From DASVEE01 sp036399695 (GTDB lineage Bacteria; Acidobacteriota; Thermoanaerobaculia; Gp7-AA8), in assembly GCA_036399695.1 (NCBI GenBank), contig DASWMP010000032.1:1-28059 (forward strand): DNA of 28,059 bases. Reading direction: 5' to 3'. The notes beneath the pieces were generated by a model. That model made no database searches. It saw only the letters and a list, made by a program, of their open reading frames with translations, and was not told the DNA's origin. The first letter of the stretch is position 1. Every line of letters starts with the position of its first letter. Made by a program: the position numbers and the translations under genes. Shown one piece after another: positions 15,154-24,585 of this stretch.

Positions 15154-16559
15154 TACTGCGGCGGCGCAGGGGGTGACATCGCCTTGAGCCACGGGCCCAT
15201 CTTTCTGGCTGTGGAGTCGCTGCTCATCCAGCGGATGGTGCCGAAGATCGGGCGTTCGGGCGCCCAGGGGCGGTCGTGCTTGCCGAAGCACCAGAGCACG
15301 CCGGCATGCGTGTTGGGATCGCGGCCGTCGATGGCCCAGCGGTCGTGGAGGCGGAGCATCGTGGCGTGCGCTTCCTCGGGGGTCTCGCTCCACTCGATGA
15401 TCTTCTTGCCCCAGAGCATGCGCAGGTAGCCGTGGATCGTGCCGTCCTCGAGGAGCTGGCGCTGGGAGAGGTTCCAGATCTGGTCGTGCGTCCCGGCGGC
15501 TTCGAGCTCCTCGTACGTGTAGGACGGTTTGCGGCGGTCGCGGCGATGGGCGTCGAGGGTCTTGCGAGCCCAGTCCGGCAATGCCGTCAACGAGTCGTGG
15601 TCCTCGCGATAAAAGCAGAGGTTGAACGACAGCTCGCGGCGGACGATCGCTTCTTCGAGGAAGGCGTCGATGTCTTCGCCCGGGGCGTCGGAGAGGAGCA
15701 CCCGCTCGGCGATCTCGTGGATGCCGAGGTGGCCGAAGTGGAGGTACGGGGAGAGTCCGCTGACGTGGCGGGGTGATTTGTTGCGTCCTTCGGCGTAGCC
15801 GGGCAGTCCGTCGCGAATGAAGTCGTCGAGACGGCGCAGGCCGGCTTCGCGTCCGCCAATCGTCGGGACGGGAGCGACGGTGTGGTCGAGGTCGCAGCTT
15901 GCGGCGGCGGCCCGAGGATCGACGCCGTCGTAGCTGGGGAGATCGAGGTCGCCGTCGAACCGGTACCGCGGCTCGACTTCTTCGTGCGGCGCCCAGAAAT
16001 CGGGGAAGAGCTTGTGGGCGCGGTCGCGGAGAAACTTTGCGGAGTACTGCTCCTTCGCGAACGCGCGCATCGGCAGGATGCCGTTGCCGTCCACAAAGTG
16101 CACGTTCGGGAGACGGCGGTTGTGCTCGCGGATGATGCCCGTCGGGTACTCGTCGGTAACGAGCAGCCGCGCGCGAGCGGCCAGCTTGCGCACGACGCCC
16201 CGGGCTTCGTCGCGCGTCCGCGGCAGAAAGAAGTGGTAGCGCAGCCCTCGGGCCTCCGCGTCGGCGGCGTTCGCCCGCACGCCTTCCAGCACGAACGAAT
16301 GGATGCGGTCGTTCGCGGCGGGGTAATCGGGACGGATGGCCTCGTACACCACCACCGGCAGGCCGAGGGCGTTGGCGCGGGTGATGGCGTAGTCGAGGGC
16401 CAGGTTGCGCCGGAGCCGCCGCGCCGATTGGGACCAGTACAGCACGAGCTCTCCGGCCGGATTGTCCTCGCCCCGGGACGTCACCCGCAGCGCGAATGGA
16501 TCGACCGGCCGAGGGTGCGTGAGGAGGCGCCGGTGCGGCAGGAAGGAGGTGAACGGCAA
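15150..16559 (-). CDS. Class II deoxyribodipyrimidine photolyase
   Basis: This 469-residue FAD enzyme repairs cyclobutane pyrimidine dimers using blue/near-UV light. Class II signatures are present: FLEEAIVRRELSFNLCFY, and HDQIWNLSQRQLLEDGTIHG continuing into YLRMLWGKKIIEW. The N-terminal photolyase fold begins with GELVLYWSQSARRLRRN at about residue 36, as in class II enzymes. The start is TTG at 16559, supported by a TAGAAT box exactly 7 nt upstream; a GTG near 16484 is an alternative. The stop codon overlaps that of the convergent CarH-type gene in CTAG (15150-15153). The pairing suggests light-dependent control, directly or through shared regulation. Confidence 0.95.
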   Translation of the reverse strand: MPFTSFLPHRRLLTHPRPVDPFALRVTSRGEDNPAGELVLYWSQSARRLRRNLALDYAITRANALGLPVVVYEAIRPDYPAANDRIHSFVLEGVRANAADAEARGLRYHFFLPRTRDEARGVVRKLAARARLLVTDEYPTGIIREHNRRLPNVHFVDGNGILPMRAFAKEQYSAKFLRDRAHKLFPDFWAPHEEVEPRYRFDGDLDLPSYDGVDPRAAAASCDLDHTVAPVPTIGGREAGLRRLDDFIRDGLPGYAEGRNKSPRHVSGLSPYLHFGHLGIHEIAERVLLSDAPGEDIDAFLEEAIVRRELSFNLCFYREDHDSLTALPDWARKTLDAHRRDRRKPSYTYEELEAAGTHDQIWNLSQRQLLEDGTIHGYLRMLWGKKIIEWSETPEEAHATMLRLHDRWAIDGRDPNTHAGVLWCFGKHDRPWAPERPIFGTIRWMSSDSTARKMGPWLKAMSPPAPPQY

Positions 16560-16572
16560 GGCGCGGATTCTA
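16560..16572 (-). promoter_or_regulatory. Putative leaderless promoter -10 (TAGAAT) of the photolyase gene
   Basis: Minus-strand TAGAAT at 16572-16567 is followed by 7 nt and the TTG start at 16559. This spacing would place the first transcribed base at the start codon, and it is the main reason for choosing this start. Confidence 0.5.
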
Positions 16573-16615
16573 GCGGAGGATTTTTTCTCCCTTCCCCTGG
16601 ATTTACGGCTGCGCC

Positions 16616-17956
<1,341 letters not shown>

Positions 17957-18044
17957 GTTGGCGGTAGGCAGTTGGCGGTTGGCGGTGGCTTGCCCGGCCG
18001 CCCCGCCCACGAGTCCTCCTCTGCCAACTGCGAACCGCCAACTG
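17957..18044. terminator. 7-bp-unit repeat palindrome, GTTGGCG type, after ffh
   Basis: Immediately after the ffh stop the sequence reads GTTGGCG, GTAGGCA, GTTGGCG, GTTGGCG, GTGGC. The right arm (18022-18044) in reverse complement gives CAGTTGGCG, GTTCGCA, GTTGGCA. The arms can fold into a long imperfect hairpin, giving a likely 3' end or processing signal between ffh and rpsP. It lacks a T-run. Confidence 0.65.
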
Positions 18045-18061
18045 GAATTCATCAGAGCGGG

Positions 18062-18091
18062 TTGCCGTTCAAAGCGCCGCTCGGGTACCAT
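18062..18091 (+). promoter_or_regulatory. Putative sigma-70-type promoter for rpsP
   Basis: TTGCCG (18062-18067), an 18-bp spacer and TACCAT (18086-18091) precede rpsP by about 40 bp, with an AGGAG ribosome-binding site before ATG 18133. It would give the ribosomal part of the cluster its own start. Confidence 0.4.
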
Positions 18092-18132
18092 GTCCGCCCA
18101 TTTCTGTTGTTGCTGAAAGACCAGGAGTTCAA

Positions 18133-18366
18133 ATGTTGAAGATTCGCCTCCGCCGCGGCGGAGCCACCCACGCGCCGTTCTATCGTGTCGTCGTTTCGGA
18201 TTCGCTGAAGACGCCGTCGGCCGCCACGCTGGAGCAGATCGGCCACTACGATCCGAAGAAGAACCCGGCCGACGTGAAGATCGACCGCGAGCGCGTCGAC
18301 TTCTGGGTCAGCAAGGGCGCCCAGCTCTCGCCGACCGTGAAGTCGCTGCTCAAGAAGCTCAAGTAA
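18133..18366 (+). CDS. rpsP: 30S ribosomal protein S16
   Basis: This 77-residue protein has the S16 pattern: MLKIRLRRGGATHAPFYRVV at the start, then an E-Q-I-G-H-Y-D-P-K motif and an ERVDFWVSKGAQLS segment. S16 binds 16S rRNA early in 30S assembly. The length is near the short end for the family. The ATG has AGGAG 6 nt upstream. It is followed after 10 bp by khpA. Confidence 0.97.
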   Translation: MLKIRLRRGGATHAPFYRVVVSDSLKTPSAATLEQIGHYDPKKNPADVKIDRERVDFWVSKGAQLSPTVKSLLKKLK

Positions 18367-18376
18367 GCCGCGGACG

Positions 18377-18607
18377 ATGCGCGACCTGGTCGAGTTCGTA
18401 GCGAAGTCCCTCGTCGATGAACCGGACGAGGTGCGCCTTCGTACGCATGAACGCGAGCAGGCCACGGTGATCGAGCTCGAGGTCGCGCCCGCCGATCTCG
18501 GTAAAGTGATCGGCCGTCAGGGCCGCACCGCGCGGGCCATTCGTACCCTCCTCAACGCGGCAGGCCAGAAGACGCGCCGCCGCTACGTCCTCGATATCGT
18601 CGACTGA
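18377..18607 (+). CDS. khpA: KH domain RNA-binding protein KhpA (YlqC)
   Basis: This 76-residue protein consists of one KH domain with VIELEVAPADLGKVIGRQGR, the GxxG loop (IGRQGR), followed by TARAIRTLLNAAG. KhpA proteins bind RNA and in Firmicutes partner KhpB. The position between rpsP and rimM is conserved in many bacteria. Its stop overlaps the rimM start in TGATG. Confidence 0.93.
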   Translation: MRDLVEFVAKSLVDEPDEVRLRTHEREQATVIELEVAPADLGKVIGRQGRTARAIRTLLNAAGQKTRRRYVLDIVD

Positions 18608-19137
18608 TGTCCGAGCGTATTGCGGTCGGCATCATCCGCAAGTCGCACGGTGTCCGTGGCGAGGCGAGCGTCGAGTCGTACAGCGACGACCCGAACCGCT
18701 TCGACGGCCTGCGCGAGGTGACGCTCGTCTCTCCGGACGAGAAGCAAACGCGCACCATCGCGATCGAGTCGACCCGCACGAACGCCGGCCGCGCCCTCGT
18801 GAAGTTCGCCGGCATCGACTCCCCCGAGGCGCTCAAGCCGCTCTACAACTGGACCCTCGAGCTGCCGGAGACCGAAGCCCTCACCCTCGAAGAGAACGAG
18901 TACTACCTGCACGATCTCGTGGGGCTGACGCTCGTCGACCGCGAAGGGGTGGAACGCGGCGTGGTGACGGATGCGTACGAGGGGGGCGGCGGGATCCTCC
19001 TGGCCGTTCTGGCTGGGGAGAAGACATTCGAGCTGCCGTTCGCGGCGGACATCTGCGTGGAGATCCACCTGGATGAGAAAAAGATGATCGTGGAGCTCCC
19101 CGAGGGCATCGACGATCTGGATGCGGTTGAGGAGTAA
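18607..19137 (+). CDS. rimM: Ribosome maturation factor RimM
   Basis: This 176-residue protein assists maturation of the 30S head domain and binds S19. The N-terminal RimM domain starts with AVGIIRKSHGVRGEASVES. The C-terminal PRC-barrel includes YYLHDLVGLTLVDREG, and the end motif is VELPEGIDDLDAVEE. Its start is coupled to the khpA stop by a one-base overlap. A 103-bp gap with a repeat palindrome follows before trmD. Confidence 0.96.
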   Translation: MSERIAVGIIRKSHGVRGEASVESYSDDPNRFDGLREVTLVSPDEKQTRTIAIESTRTNAGRALVKFAGIDSPEALKPLYNWTLELPETEALTLEENEYYLHDLVGLTLVDREGVERGVVTDAYEGGGGILLAVLAGEKTFELPFAADICVEIHLDEKKMIVELPEGIDDLDAVEE

Positions 19138-19150
19138 GGGCATCGCGGAA

Positions 19151-19229
19151 CGATAGGACCTATAGGACAAATGGGACCTATGAAAACCCATCTGTCCCAT
19201 AGGTCCCATCTGTCCCATGAGTCCCATCG
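19151..19229. repeat. Palindrome of 9-bp ATGGGACNN units, copy 4, between rimM and trmD
   Basis: The left arm CGATAGGACCTATAGGAC... and the right arm (about 19187-19229) of tcccat-type units form a hairpin around gaaaa. It sits inside the ribosomal/tRNA-modification operon, 11 bp upstream of the trmD start, where it could act as an mRNA stability, processing or attenuation element. Confidence 0.75.
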
Positions 19230-19240
19230 TGCTCTGACCC

Positions 19241-19966
19241 ATGAGAATCGACTTCATCACCATCTTCCCGAAGATGTTCGAGCCCCTGCTCGCCGAGGGT
19301 GTCATTGCCCGTGGCGTCAAACAGGGATTGCTGGACATCCGGGTGCACGACCTGCGCGACTACGCCAGCGATCGTCATCGCTCGACCGACGACGAAGCCT
19401 ACGGCGGCGGGCCGGGGATGGTCATGCTGGCGGAGCCGGTGTTGCGCTGCGTCGAGCAGGTCGGGGTCGGCGGCGGGCATGTCGTGCTGACGGCGCCGCA
19501 GGGGCGGGTCTTTACGCAGAACGTGGCCCGGGAGCTGGCGGCGAAGGAGTGGATCGTCATCCTCTGCGGGCGGTACGAGGGGTTCGATCACCGGGTCCAC
19601 GAGGCGCTGCAGCCGGACGAGATCTCCATCGGCGACTTTGTCGTCTCCGGCGGTGAGCTGCCGGCCATGCTGATGGCGGACGCGGTCGGCCGGATGATCG
19701 AAGGGGTCGTCGGCAACAGCGGGTCCGTCGTGGAGGACTCCTTCTTTCACGGGCTGCTCGACTATCCCCACTACACCCGCCCGGAAGAGCTGCGGGGGAT
19801 GCGGGTGCCGGACATTCTCCTCTCCGGGCATCACGAGAAGATCCGGCGCTGGAGAAAAGAGCAGTCGCTGCGGGTTACGAAGGCGCGTCGGCCGGATCTG
19901 CTCGAGACCGCCGAGCTCGACGCCGAGGCCCGGAAGATTCTCACGAAAATAGAGAATGAAACGTAG
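19241..19966 (+). CDS. trmD: tRNA (guanine-N1)-methyltransferase TrmD
   Basis: This 241-residue SPOUT methyltransferase makes m1G37 in tRNAs, preventing frameshifting. It starts MRIDFITIFPKMFEPLL and has DDEAYGGGPGMVM. The trefoil-knot S-adenosylmethionine site is ILCGRYEGFDHRV and SIGDFVVSGGELPAM, and the C-terminal helical domain has DYPHYTRPEELRGMRVPDIL. Length and motifs are normal. No strong Shine-Dalgarno sequence is seen before the ATG, and the repeat palindrome ends 11 bp upstream, which may keep expression lower than that of its ribosomal neighbours. Confidence 0.97.
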   Translation: MRIDFITIFPKMFEPLLAEGVIARGVKQGLLDIRVHDLRDYASDRHRSTDDEAYGGGPGMVMLAEPVLRCVEQVGVGGGHVVLTAPQGRVFTQNVARELAAKEWIVILCGRYEGFDHRVHEALQPDEISIGDFVVSGGELPAMLMADAVGRMIEGVVGNSGSVVEDSFFHGLLDYPHYTRPEELRGMRVPDILLSGHHEKIRRWRKEQSLRVTKARRPDLLETAELDAEARKILTKIENET

Positions 19967-20110
19967 AGGACGGTGGTTCTAGCCCGGGCCGTGGCGAAGT
20001 CCCTGTCGCGGCAACCCCTTGCGCAGCATACAAAAATGAGCGATCCTCTCAGGCTCGCTTCAAAGCGGCCCTGTTCGGGCATGCTTCCAAGAAAACACGG
20101 AGTTGGTCAA

Positions 20111-20464
20111 ATGGCAGAAGACATCATGAAGCTCGTCGAGGCTCGCGAAACCACCCGCGAGGTTCCGTCGTTCAGTCCCGGCGACACGATCAAAGTTCAC
20201 GTCAAGGTCAAGGAAGGCGACAAAGAGCGCATCCAGGTTTTCCAGGGCCTCGTGATCTCGCGCAAGGGTGGCGGAGCGCGCCAGATGTTCACGGTTCGCA
20301 AGATCTCCGGTGGTGTCGGCGTCGAACGCATGTTCCCGCTCTACTCTCCGACGATCGACAAGATCGAGGTTGAACGTCATGGCCGGGTCCGTCGCGCGAA
20401 ACTCTATTACCTCCGGGATCTCCGCGGCAAAGCGGCCCGTATCGAAGAAAAGCGCCCGCGCTAA
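20111..20464 (+). CDS. rplS: 50S ribosomal protein L19
   Basis: This 117-residue L19 protein sits at the 30S-50S interface. Typical segments are FSPGDTIKVHVKVKEGDKER followed by IQVFQGLVISRKG, FTVRKISGGVGVERMFPLYS, and RRAKLYYLRDLRGKAARIEE at the end. ATG 20111 was chosen because the upstream part of the frame is not L19-like; a GGAG lies 6-10 nt before it. The 144-bp gap after trmD holds no gene and may contain a leader or promoter. Its last 86 bp overlap the most likely start of rnhB. Confidence 0.97.
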   Translation: MAEDIMKLVEARETTREVPSFSPGDTIKVHVKVKEGDKERIQVFQGLVISRKGGGARQMFTVRKISGGVGVERMFPLYSPTIDKIEVERHGRVRRAKLYYLRDLRGKAARIEEKRPR

Positions 20465-21167
20465 AAAGCCGGACGCTTCCGAAGTCCTTCTCGACTCCCT
20501 CTTCGCGGAACTGGCGCGCGTCGCTGAGCTTTCAGCCGTCGAGCGCCAGCTCCGCGATTCTGGTTTCCGGTGTATCGCCGGAACGGATGAGGTCGGACGC
20601 GGCTGCCTGGCCGGCCCCGTCGTGGCCGCCTGCGTGATCCTCGACCCCGATCCGACAATCTTCGGCGTCAATGATTCGAAGCAGGTCGACCATGACGACC
20701 GGCTCGCCGTCTGCCGGCTGATCCTCTCGCGGGCTCGCGCCGCTGCCGTCGGCGTGGTCGAGCCGGGGACGATCGACCGCATCAACATCCTTCGCGCCAG
20801 CAAGCTGGCGATGCTGCACGCCGTGGAAGACCTGCAGGTCCGGCCCGAAGTGCTGCTGCTGGACGCCGTCACGCTCGAGCAACTGGACATGCCTCAGGTG
20901 CCGCTGATCGGGGGCGATCGACGGTCCGTTTCGATCGCCGCGGCCTCGATCGTCGCCAAGGTCTACCGCGATCTGCTGATGGAGTCGTATCATGAGCGTT
21001 ACCCCGTTTACGATTTCAAGCACAATCGGGGGTACGCGACCGAAGCGCACATGGCGGCGCTGAGAACTTACGGGCCCAGCCCGATTCACCGGAAATCGTT
21101 CGAAGGGGTAGAGGAGCCGAAGCTCACGCTGTTCGGCACCAAGGAAGATGGCGGTTCAACGAGATAA
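20379..21167 (+). CDS. rnhB: Ribonuclease HII
   Basis: RNase HII removes ribonucleotides from DNA and RNA from hybrids. The core starts at GTDEVGRGCLAGPVVAACV (catalytic Asp and Glu), followed by LLLDAV and SIAAASIVAKVYRD (the other acidic residues), YDFKHNRGYAT and YGPSPIHRKSF. The only standard start found in frame ahead of the core is ATG 20379, giving 262 residues with a basic N-terminal extension and an 86-bp overlap with rplS. A non-standard CTG start after rplS is possible. The gene overlaps the TPR gene by 20 bp. Confidence 0.93.
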   Translation: MAGSVARNSITSGISAAKRPVSKKSARAKKPDASEVLLDSLFAELARVAELSAVERQLRDSGFRCIAGTDEVGRGCLAGPVVAACVILDPDPTIFGVNDSKQVDHDDRLAVCRLILSRARAAAVGVVEPGTIDRINILRASKLAMLHAVEDLQVRPEVLLLDAVTLEQLDMPQVPLIGGDRRSVSIAAASIVAKVYRDLLMESYHERYPVYDFKHNRGYATEAHMAALRTYGPSPIHRKSFEGVEEPKLTLFGTKEDGGSTR

Positions 21168-24100
21168 GGTCATCGCCAGCGCCGAGAAACTGGTCGCGAA
21201 GGGGAAGATTGAACCCGCGATCAAGGAATACGAGCGCCTCCTTGACGACAATCCGAATGACGTCAATACGCTGAATCGCATCGGCGACCTCTGGGTTCGC
21301 ATCAACCGGAACGAGGAAGCGGTCAAGGTCTTCTCCAAGATCGCCGACCACTATTCGAAGGATGGCTTCTTCCTCAAAGCCATCGCCATCTTCAAGAAGA
21401 TCAACAAGCTCGACCCGTCGAAGCTCGACATCTACGCCAAGCTCGCCGATCTCTACGCGAAGCAGGGCCTGGCGATGGAGGCGAAGAGCCAATACCAGGT
21501 CCTCGCCGATTACTACCTCAAGCACGGCGACCCCGCGAACGCCCTCGGCATCTATCGCAAGATCTCGGAGCTCGACCCGAACTCGATCAACGTTCACGTC
21601 AAGCTCGCCGATCTCTACTCGCAGAACAACCAGACCGCCGACGCGCTGAAGGAGTACGACCGCGTCGGGCGCATGCTGCTCAAGCGCGGCATGCTGGACG
21701 AGGCGGTGCAGGTCTTCCGCAAAGCGCTGAAGATCGACCCGAAGAACACGGAGCTTGTCGAGTCGCTGGTCATGGCGCTGCTCGAAGCGAAAGACTTCGA
21801 CAACGCCACGCAGATCGTCGACGCCGCCCTCGAGGTCAACGCGAACAACGCGCGCCTGCTGGCGATGCTCGGCCGCATCCAGCTCGCCCGCGGCGACGCC
21901 AATGCCGCCCGCATGACGCTCGAGCGCGGCCTCGCCGCCGACGAGAACGACCCGGCTATCCGTGAAGCGCTGGCCGATCTCTACCTCCGCCAGAACAACT
22001 CCGACCGCGCCCTCGAGATGCTGCTGCCGTCGGTGGAGCGTGCGCTCTCGCGCGGCGAGCGGGGAGCGGCCGTCGAAGCGTTGAATCACGTGCTGCGCGT
22101 CGACTCCGGCCATACGCCGACGCTGGAGCGCCTCGTGGCCGTCTATACGCGGCTGAACGAGGAGACGAACATCCTCTCGGCGATGAACAGCCTGGCCGAG
22201 GCGCACATCGCCAAGGGCAAGTACGACGAGGCGGCGCGGGTGCTCGACCGGCTCATCGATCGCGAGCCGCAGAACTCGCAGCACCGCACGAAACTGCAAT
22301 TCGTCCGCTCGCAGATGGGCGGCGTCGATACGCTCCCGGTGGGCGGCCGTCCGCGCACGCAGGAAACGCCGATGCCGCCGGTCACGCTCCCGCCGATGGA
22401 GATCGAGGAGCCACCGCCGACGTTCGACATGAACGACGACGACGGCCTGACGCTCGACCTCGACGAGTCGCCGGCCATCGAGCTCGATTTCTCAGACGAC
22501 ACCCCGGCCGCTCCTGCGCCGGCGCGGCATCTCGTCCCCGCCGTGGAGATGGCTGCCGCCGATCTCGCGGAAGGCGGCGGCGACGATCTCGACTTCATCA
22601 CTGAGCACCTCACCGAAGCCGAGGTGTTCGCCAAGTACGGCCTCGCCGAGAAGGCGGCCGAGCATCTGCGCGCCGTCCTCGAACGGGCACCGAAGAACCT
22701 CACGGCCCACGAGCGGCTCTTCCGCATCCTGCTGGACGAAGGGGACGTCGACGCTGCCCGCACCGCGGCGCAGGCGTACATCACCGTCCTCGACGAGCGG
22801 GGCGAAGCCGTGACCGCAGGCACCGTCCGCAATGAGTTCCTCACGCGCGGCCATCCGTTCGACGCGCCGCGTCCGTCCATCCCCCTGGCCATCCCGGCCG
22901 ACGAGGAAGAGCTGACGCTCGATCTCGACGAGCCGGTGCCGGAGCTCGAGTTCGATCTCGACGCCACGGATCTCGAGCCGGAGCAGGAGCTCGTCCTCGA
23001 AGACGACACGGTGATCGAGCTCGGCTCGGACGCGGAGATCGTGGAGGAGCTGCCGGAAGCGGCGCTCGACGAGCCAGCCTTCGAAGCGCCGTCCTTCGAC
23101 ATCCCGTCGTTCGAAACGCCTTCGTTCGAGGTCGAGACGCCTTCGTTCGAGAGCCCGTCGTTCGAGACCTCGTCGTTCGAGACGCCGTCGTTCGAGACGC
23201 CGGCTCCTGAGACGCCGGCCTTCGAAACGCCTGCGGCGGATACGCCGGCGTTCGACGTGCCGATGTTCGAAACGCCGTCATTCGACGAGTCGTCGTTCGC
23301 TCCGGCACCCGAGCTGACACCCGAGCCGGCGCCGGAACCCTCCTTCGAAGCCGCATTCAGCGCCACGGTCGAACCGGAGCCGCAGCCGGAGATCGCGTTC
23401 GACGACGCGCCGCTGGAGCTCGAAGAAGAACCGCAGCAGTTCGCCGCCGTCGAGGAAGAGCTGACCTTCGACGCGCCGCTCGCCGAGGAACCACTCATGG
23501 CCCTCGACTCCGAGCCGGCCATCGACTTTGACGAGCAACCGGCGCAGATCGCCGAAGAGCTGGCGACGTTCGATTCGCTCTCGTTCGGCGCGCCCGCCGA
23601 GGCGGAGCCTGAGACCGCCGAGCCGTTCTTCGGCGTCGAAGCGCTCGGCCAGGAGCCGTCCTTCGATGAAGTGGCCGGACAGCCGGCGTTCGAAGAGATG
23701 GGCGAGATCGACTTCTACATCGAGCAGGAGCTCTTCGACGAGGCCCGCAGCAAGGTGTCGGCCCTCATCGCCCGTTTCCCCGGCAACGCCGATCTGGAAC
23801 GGCGTCAGATGCGCATCGAAGCCGCCACGGCTGCTGCCGCCGCGGCCGCGCCTCCCGTCACGCCACCGCCACCGGCGCCGCAGGCAGAGCGTCCCCCTGC
23901 CCTCTCGCGCGACGAGATCGAGAGCGAGCTCCTCTCCGCCATCCCGGACGATGACGACGATTTCATGTCCGGCATCAGCGAGCCCCCTCCCCCGGCCGCA
24001 CCGGTGGCCACGCCGGCAGCTTCCTCCTTCAGCGCCGCCACGGTGCAGGAGGAGAACCTCTTCGCCGACGAAGAAGACTTCTTCGACCTCGCGGCCGAGC

Positions 24101-24585
24101 TGGAGTCGGAGCTGAACGAGGAAGACGAGCAGATCTCCCTCTCCGAAGAGGAGCAGTCGCTCGAAGAAATCTTCAAGGAATTCAAAAAGGGCGTCGAACA
24201 GCAGCTCGACAGCGAGGACTACGACACCCACTACAACCTCGGCATCGCCTACAAGGAGATGGGTCTCATCGACGAGGCCATCGGGGAGTTCCAGCTCGCC
24301 TCGAAGGACCCGAAGCGCGCCGTCGAGTGCGCCTCCATGCTCGGCCTCTGCTTCCTCGAGAAGGGGATGCCCCAGCTCGCGATCAAGTGGTACCGCAAAG
24401 GCATCGAGATGCCGGAGATCACCGAGGAGGAGCACATCGGCCTCCTGTACGACCTCGGCTCCGCCTACCAGGAAGTCGGCGACACCGAGAACGCGCAGAA
24501 GTCGTTCATGGAGGTCTACGGCATGAACTCCAACTACCGCGACATCGTCTCGCGGATCAAGCAGCTCGAAGACGCCCGCAAGTAG
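21148..24585 (+). CDS. Large TPR protein with acidic FETP-repeat linker
   Basis: This 1145-residue protein has no signal peptide or membrane span, so it is probably cytosolic. Residues 1 to about 390 are a run of TPR units (for example AIKEYERLLDDNPNDVNTLN and DIYAKLADLYAKQG). Single helical-hairpin TPR-like modules follow at about 480-560 (EAEVFAKYGLAEKAAEHLRA) and 850-893 (DFYIEQELFDEARSKVSAL). Between them are long acidic, Pro-rich linkers, including about 15 five-residue repeats of the (S/A)FETP type at about 644-720. A final TPR block covers 1025-1145 after an acidic stretch. Such scaffolds occur in Deltaproteobacteria and Acidobacteria, and some regulate type IV pili or motility. The role here is unknown. 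It overlaps rnhB by 20 bp. Confidence 0.85.
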   Translation: MAVQRDKVIASAEKLVAKGKIEPAIKEYERLLDDNPNDVNTLNRIGDLWVRINRNEEAVKVFSKIADHYSKDGFFLKAIAIFKKINKLDPSKLDIYAKLADLYAKQGLAMEAKSQYQVLADYYLKHGDPANALGIYRKISELDPNSINVHVKLADLYSQNNQTADALKEYDRVGRMLLKRGMLDEAVQVFRKALKIDPKNTELVESLVMALLEAKDFDNATQIVDAALEVNANNARLLAMLGRIQLARGDANAARMTLERGLAADENDPAIREALADLYLRQNNSDRALEMLLPSVERALSRGERGAAVEALNHVLRVDSGHTPTLERLVAVYTRLNEETNILSAMNSLAEAHIAKGKYDEAARVLDRLIDREPQNSQHRTKLQFVRSQMGGVDTLPVGGRPRTQETPMPPVTLPPMEIEEPPPTFDMNDDDGLTLDLDESPAIELDFSDDTPAAPAPARHLVPAVEMAAADLAEGGGDDLDFITEHLTEAEVFAKYGLAEKAAEHLRAVLERAPKNLTAHERLFRILLDEGDVDAARTAAQAYITVLDERGEAVTAGTVRNEFLTRGHPFDAPRPSIPLAIPADEEELTLDLDEPVPELEFDLDATDLEPEQELVLEDDTVIELGSDAEIVEELPEAALDEPAFEAPSFDIPSFETPSFEVETPSFESPSFETSSFETPSFETPAPETPAFETPAADTPAFDVPMFETPSFDESSFAPAPELTPEPAPEPSFEAAFSATVEPEPQPEIAFDDAPLELEEEPQQFAAVEEELTFDAPLAEEPLMALDSEPAIDFDEQPAQIAEELATFDSLSFGAPAEAEPETAEPFFGVEALGQEPSFDEVAGQPAFEEMGEIDFYIEQELFDEARSKVSALIARFPGNADLERRQMRIEAATAAAAAAAPPVTPPPPAPQAERPPALSRDEIESELLSAIPDDDDDFMSGISEPPPPAAPVATPAASSFSAATVQEENLFADEEDFFDLAAELESELNEEDEQISLSEEEQSLEEIFKEFKKGVEQQLDSEDYDTHYNLGIAYKEMGLIDEAIGEFQLASKDPKRAVECASMLGLCFLEKGMPQLAIKWYRKGIEMPEITEEEHIGLLYDLGSAYQEVGDTENAQKSFMEVYGMNSNYRDIVSRIKQLEDARK
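23086..23300 (+). repeat. 15-bp in-gene repeats encoding (S/A)FETP pentads
   Basis: Within the TPR gene, units like tcgttcgagacgccg repeat about 15 times with minor changes, encoding SFETP, SFESP, AFETP and similar pentads. The repeats are nearly identical in DNA, so copy number is likely to vary between strains. Confidence 0.8.
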
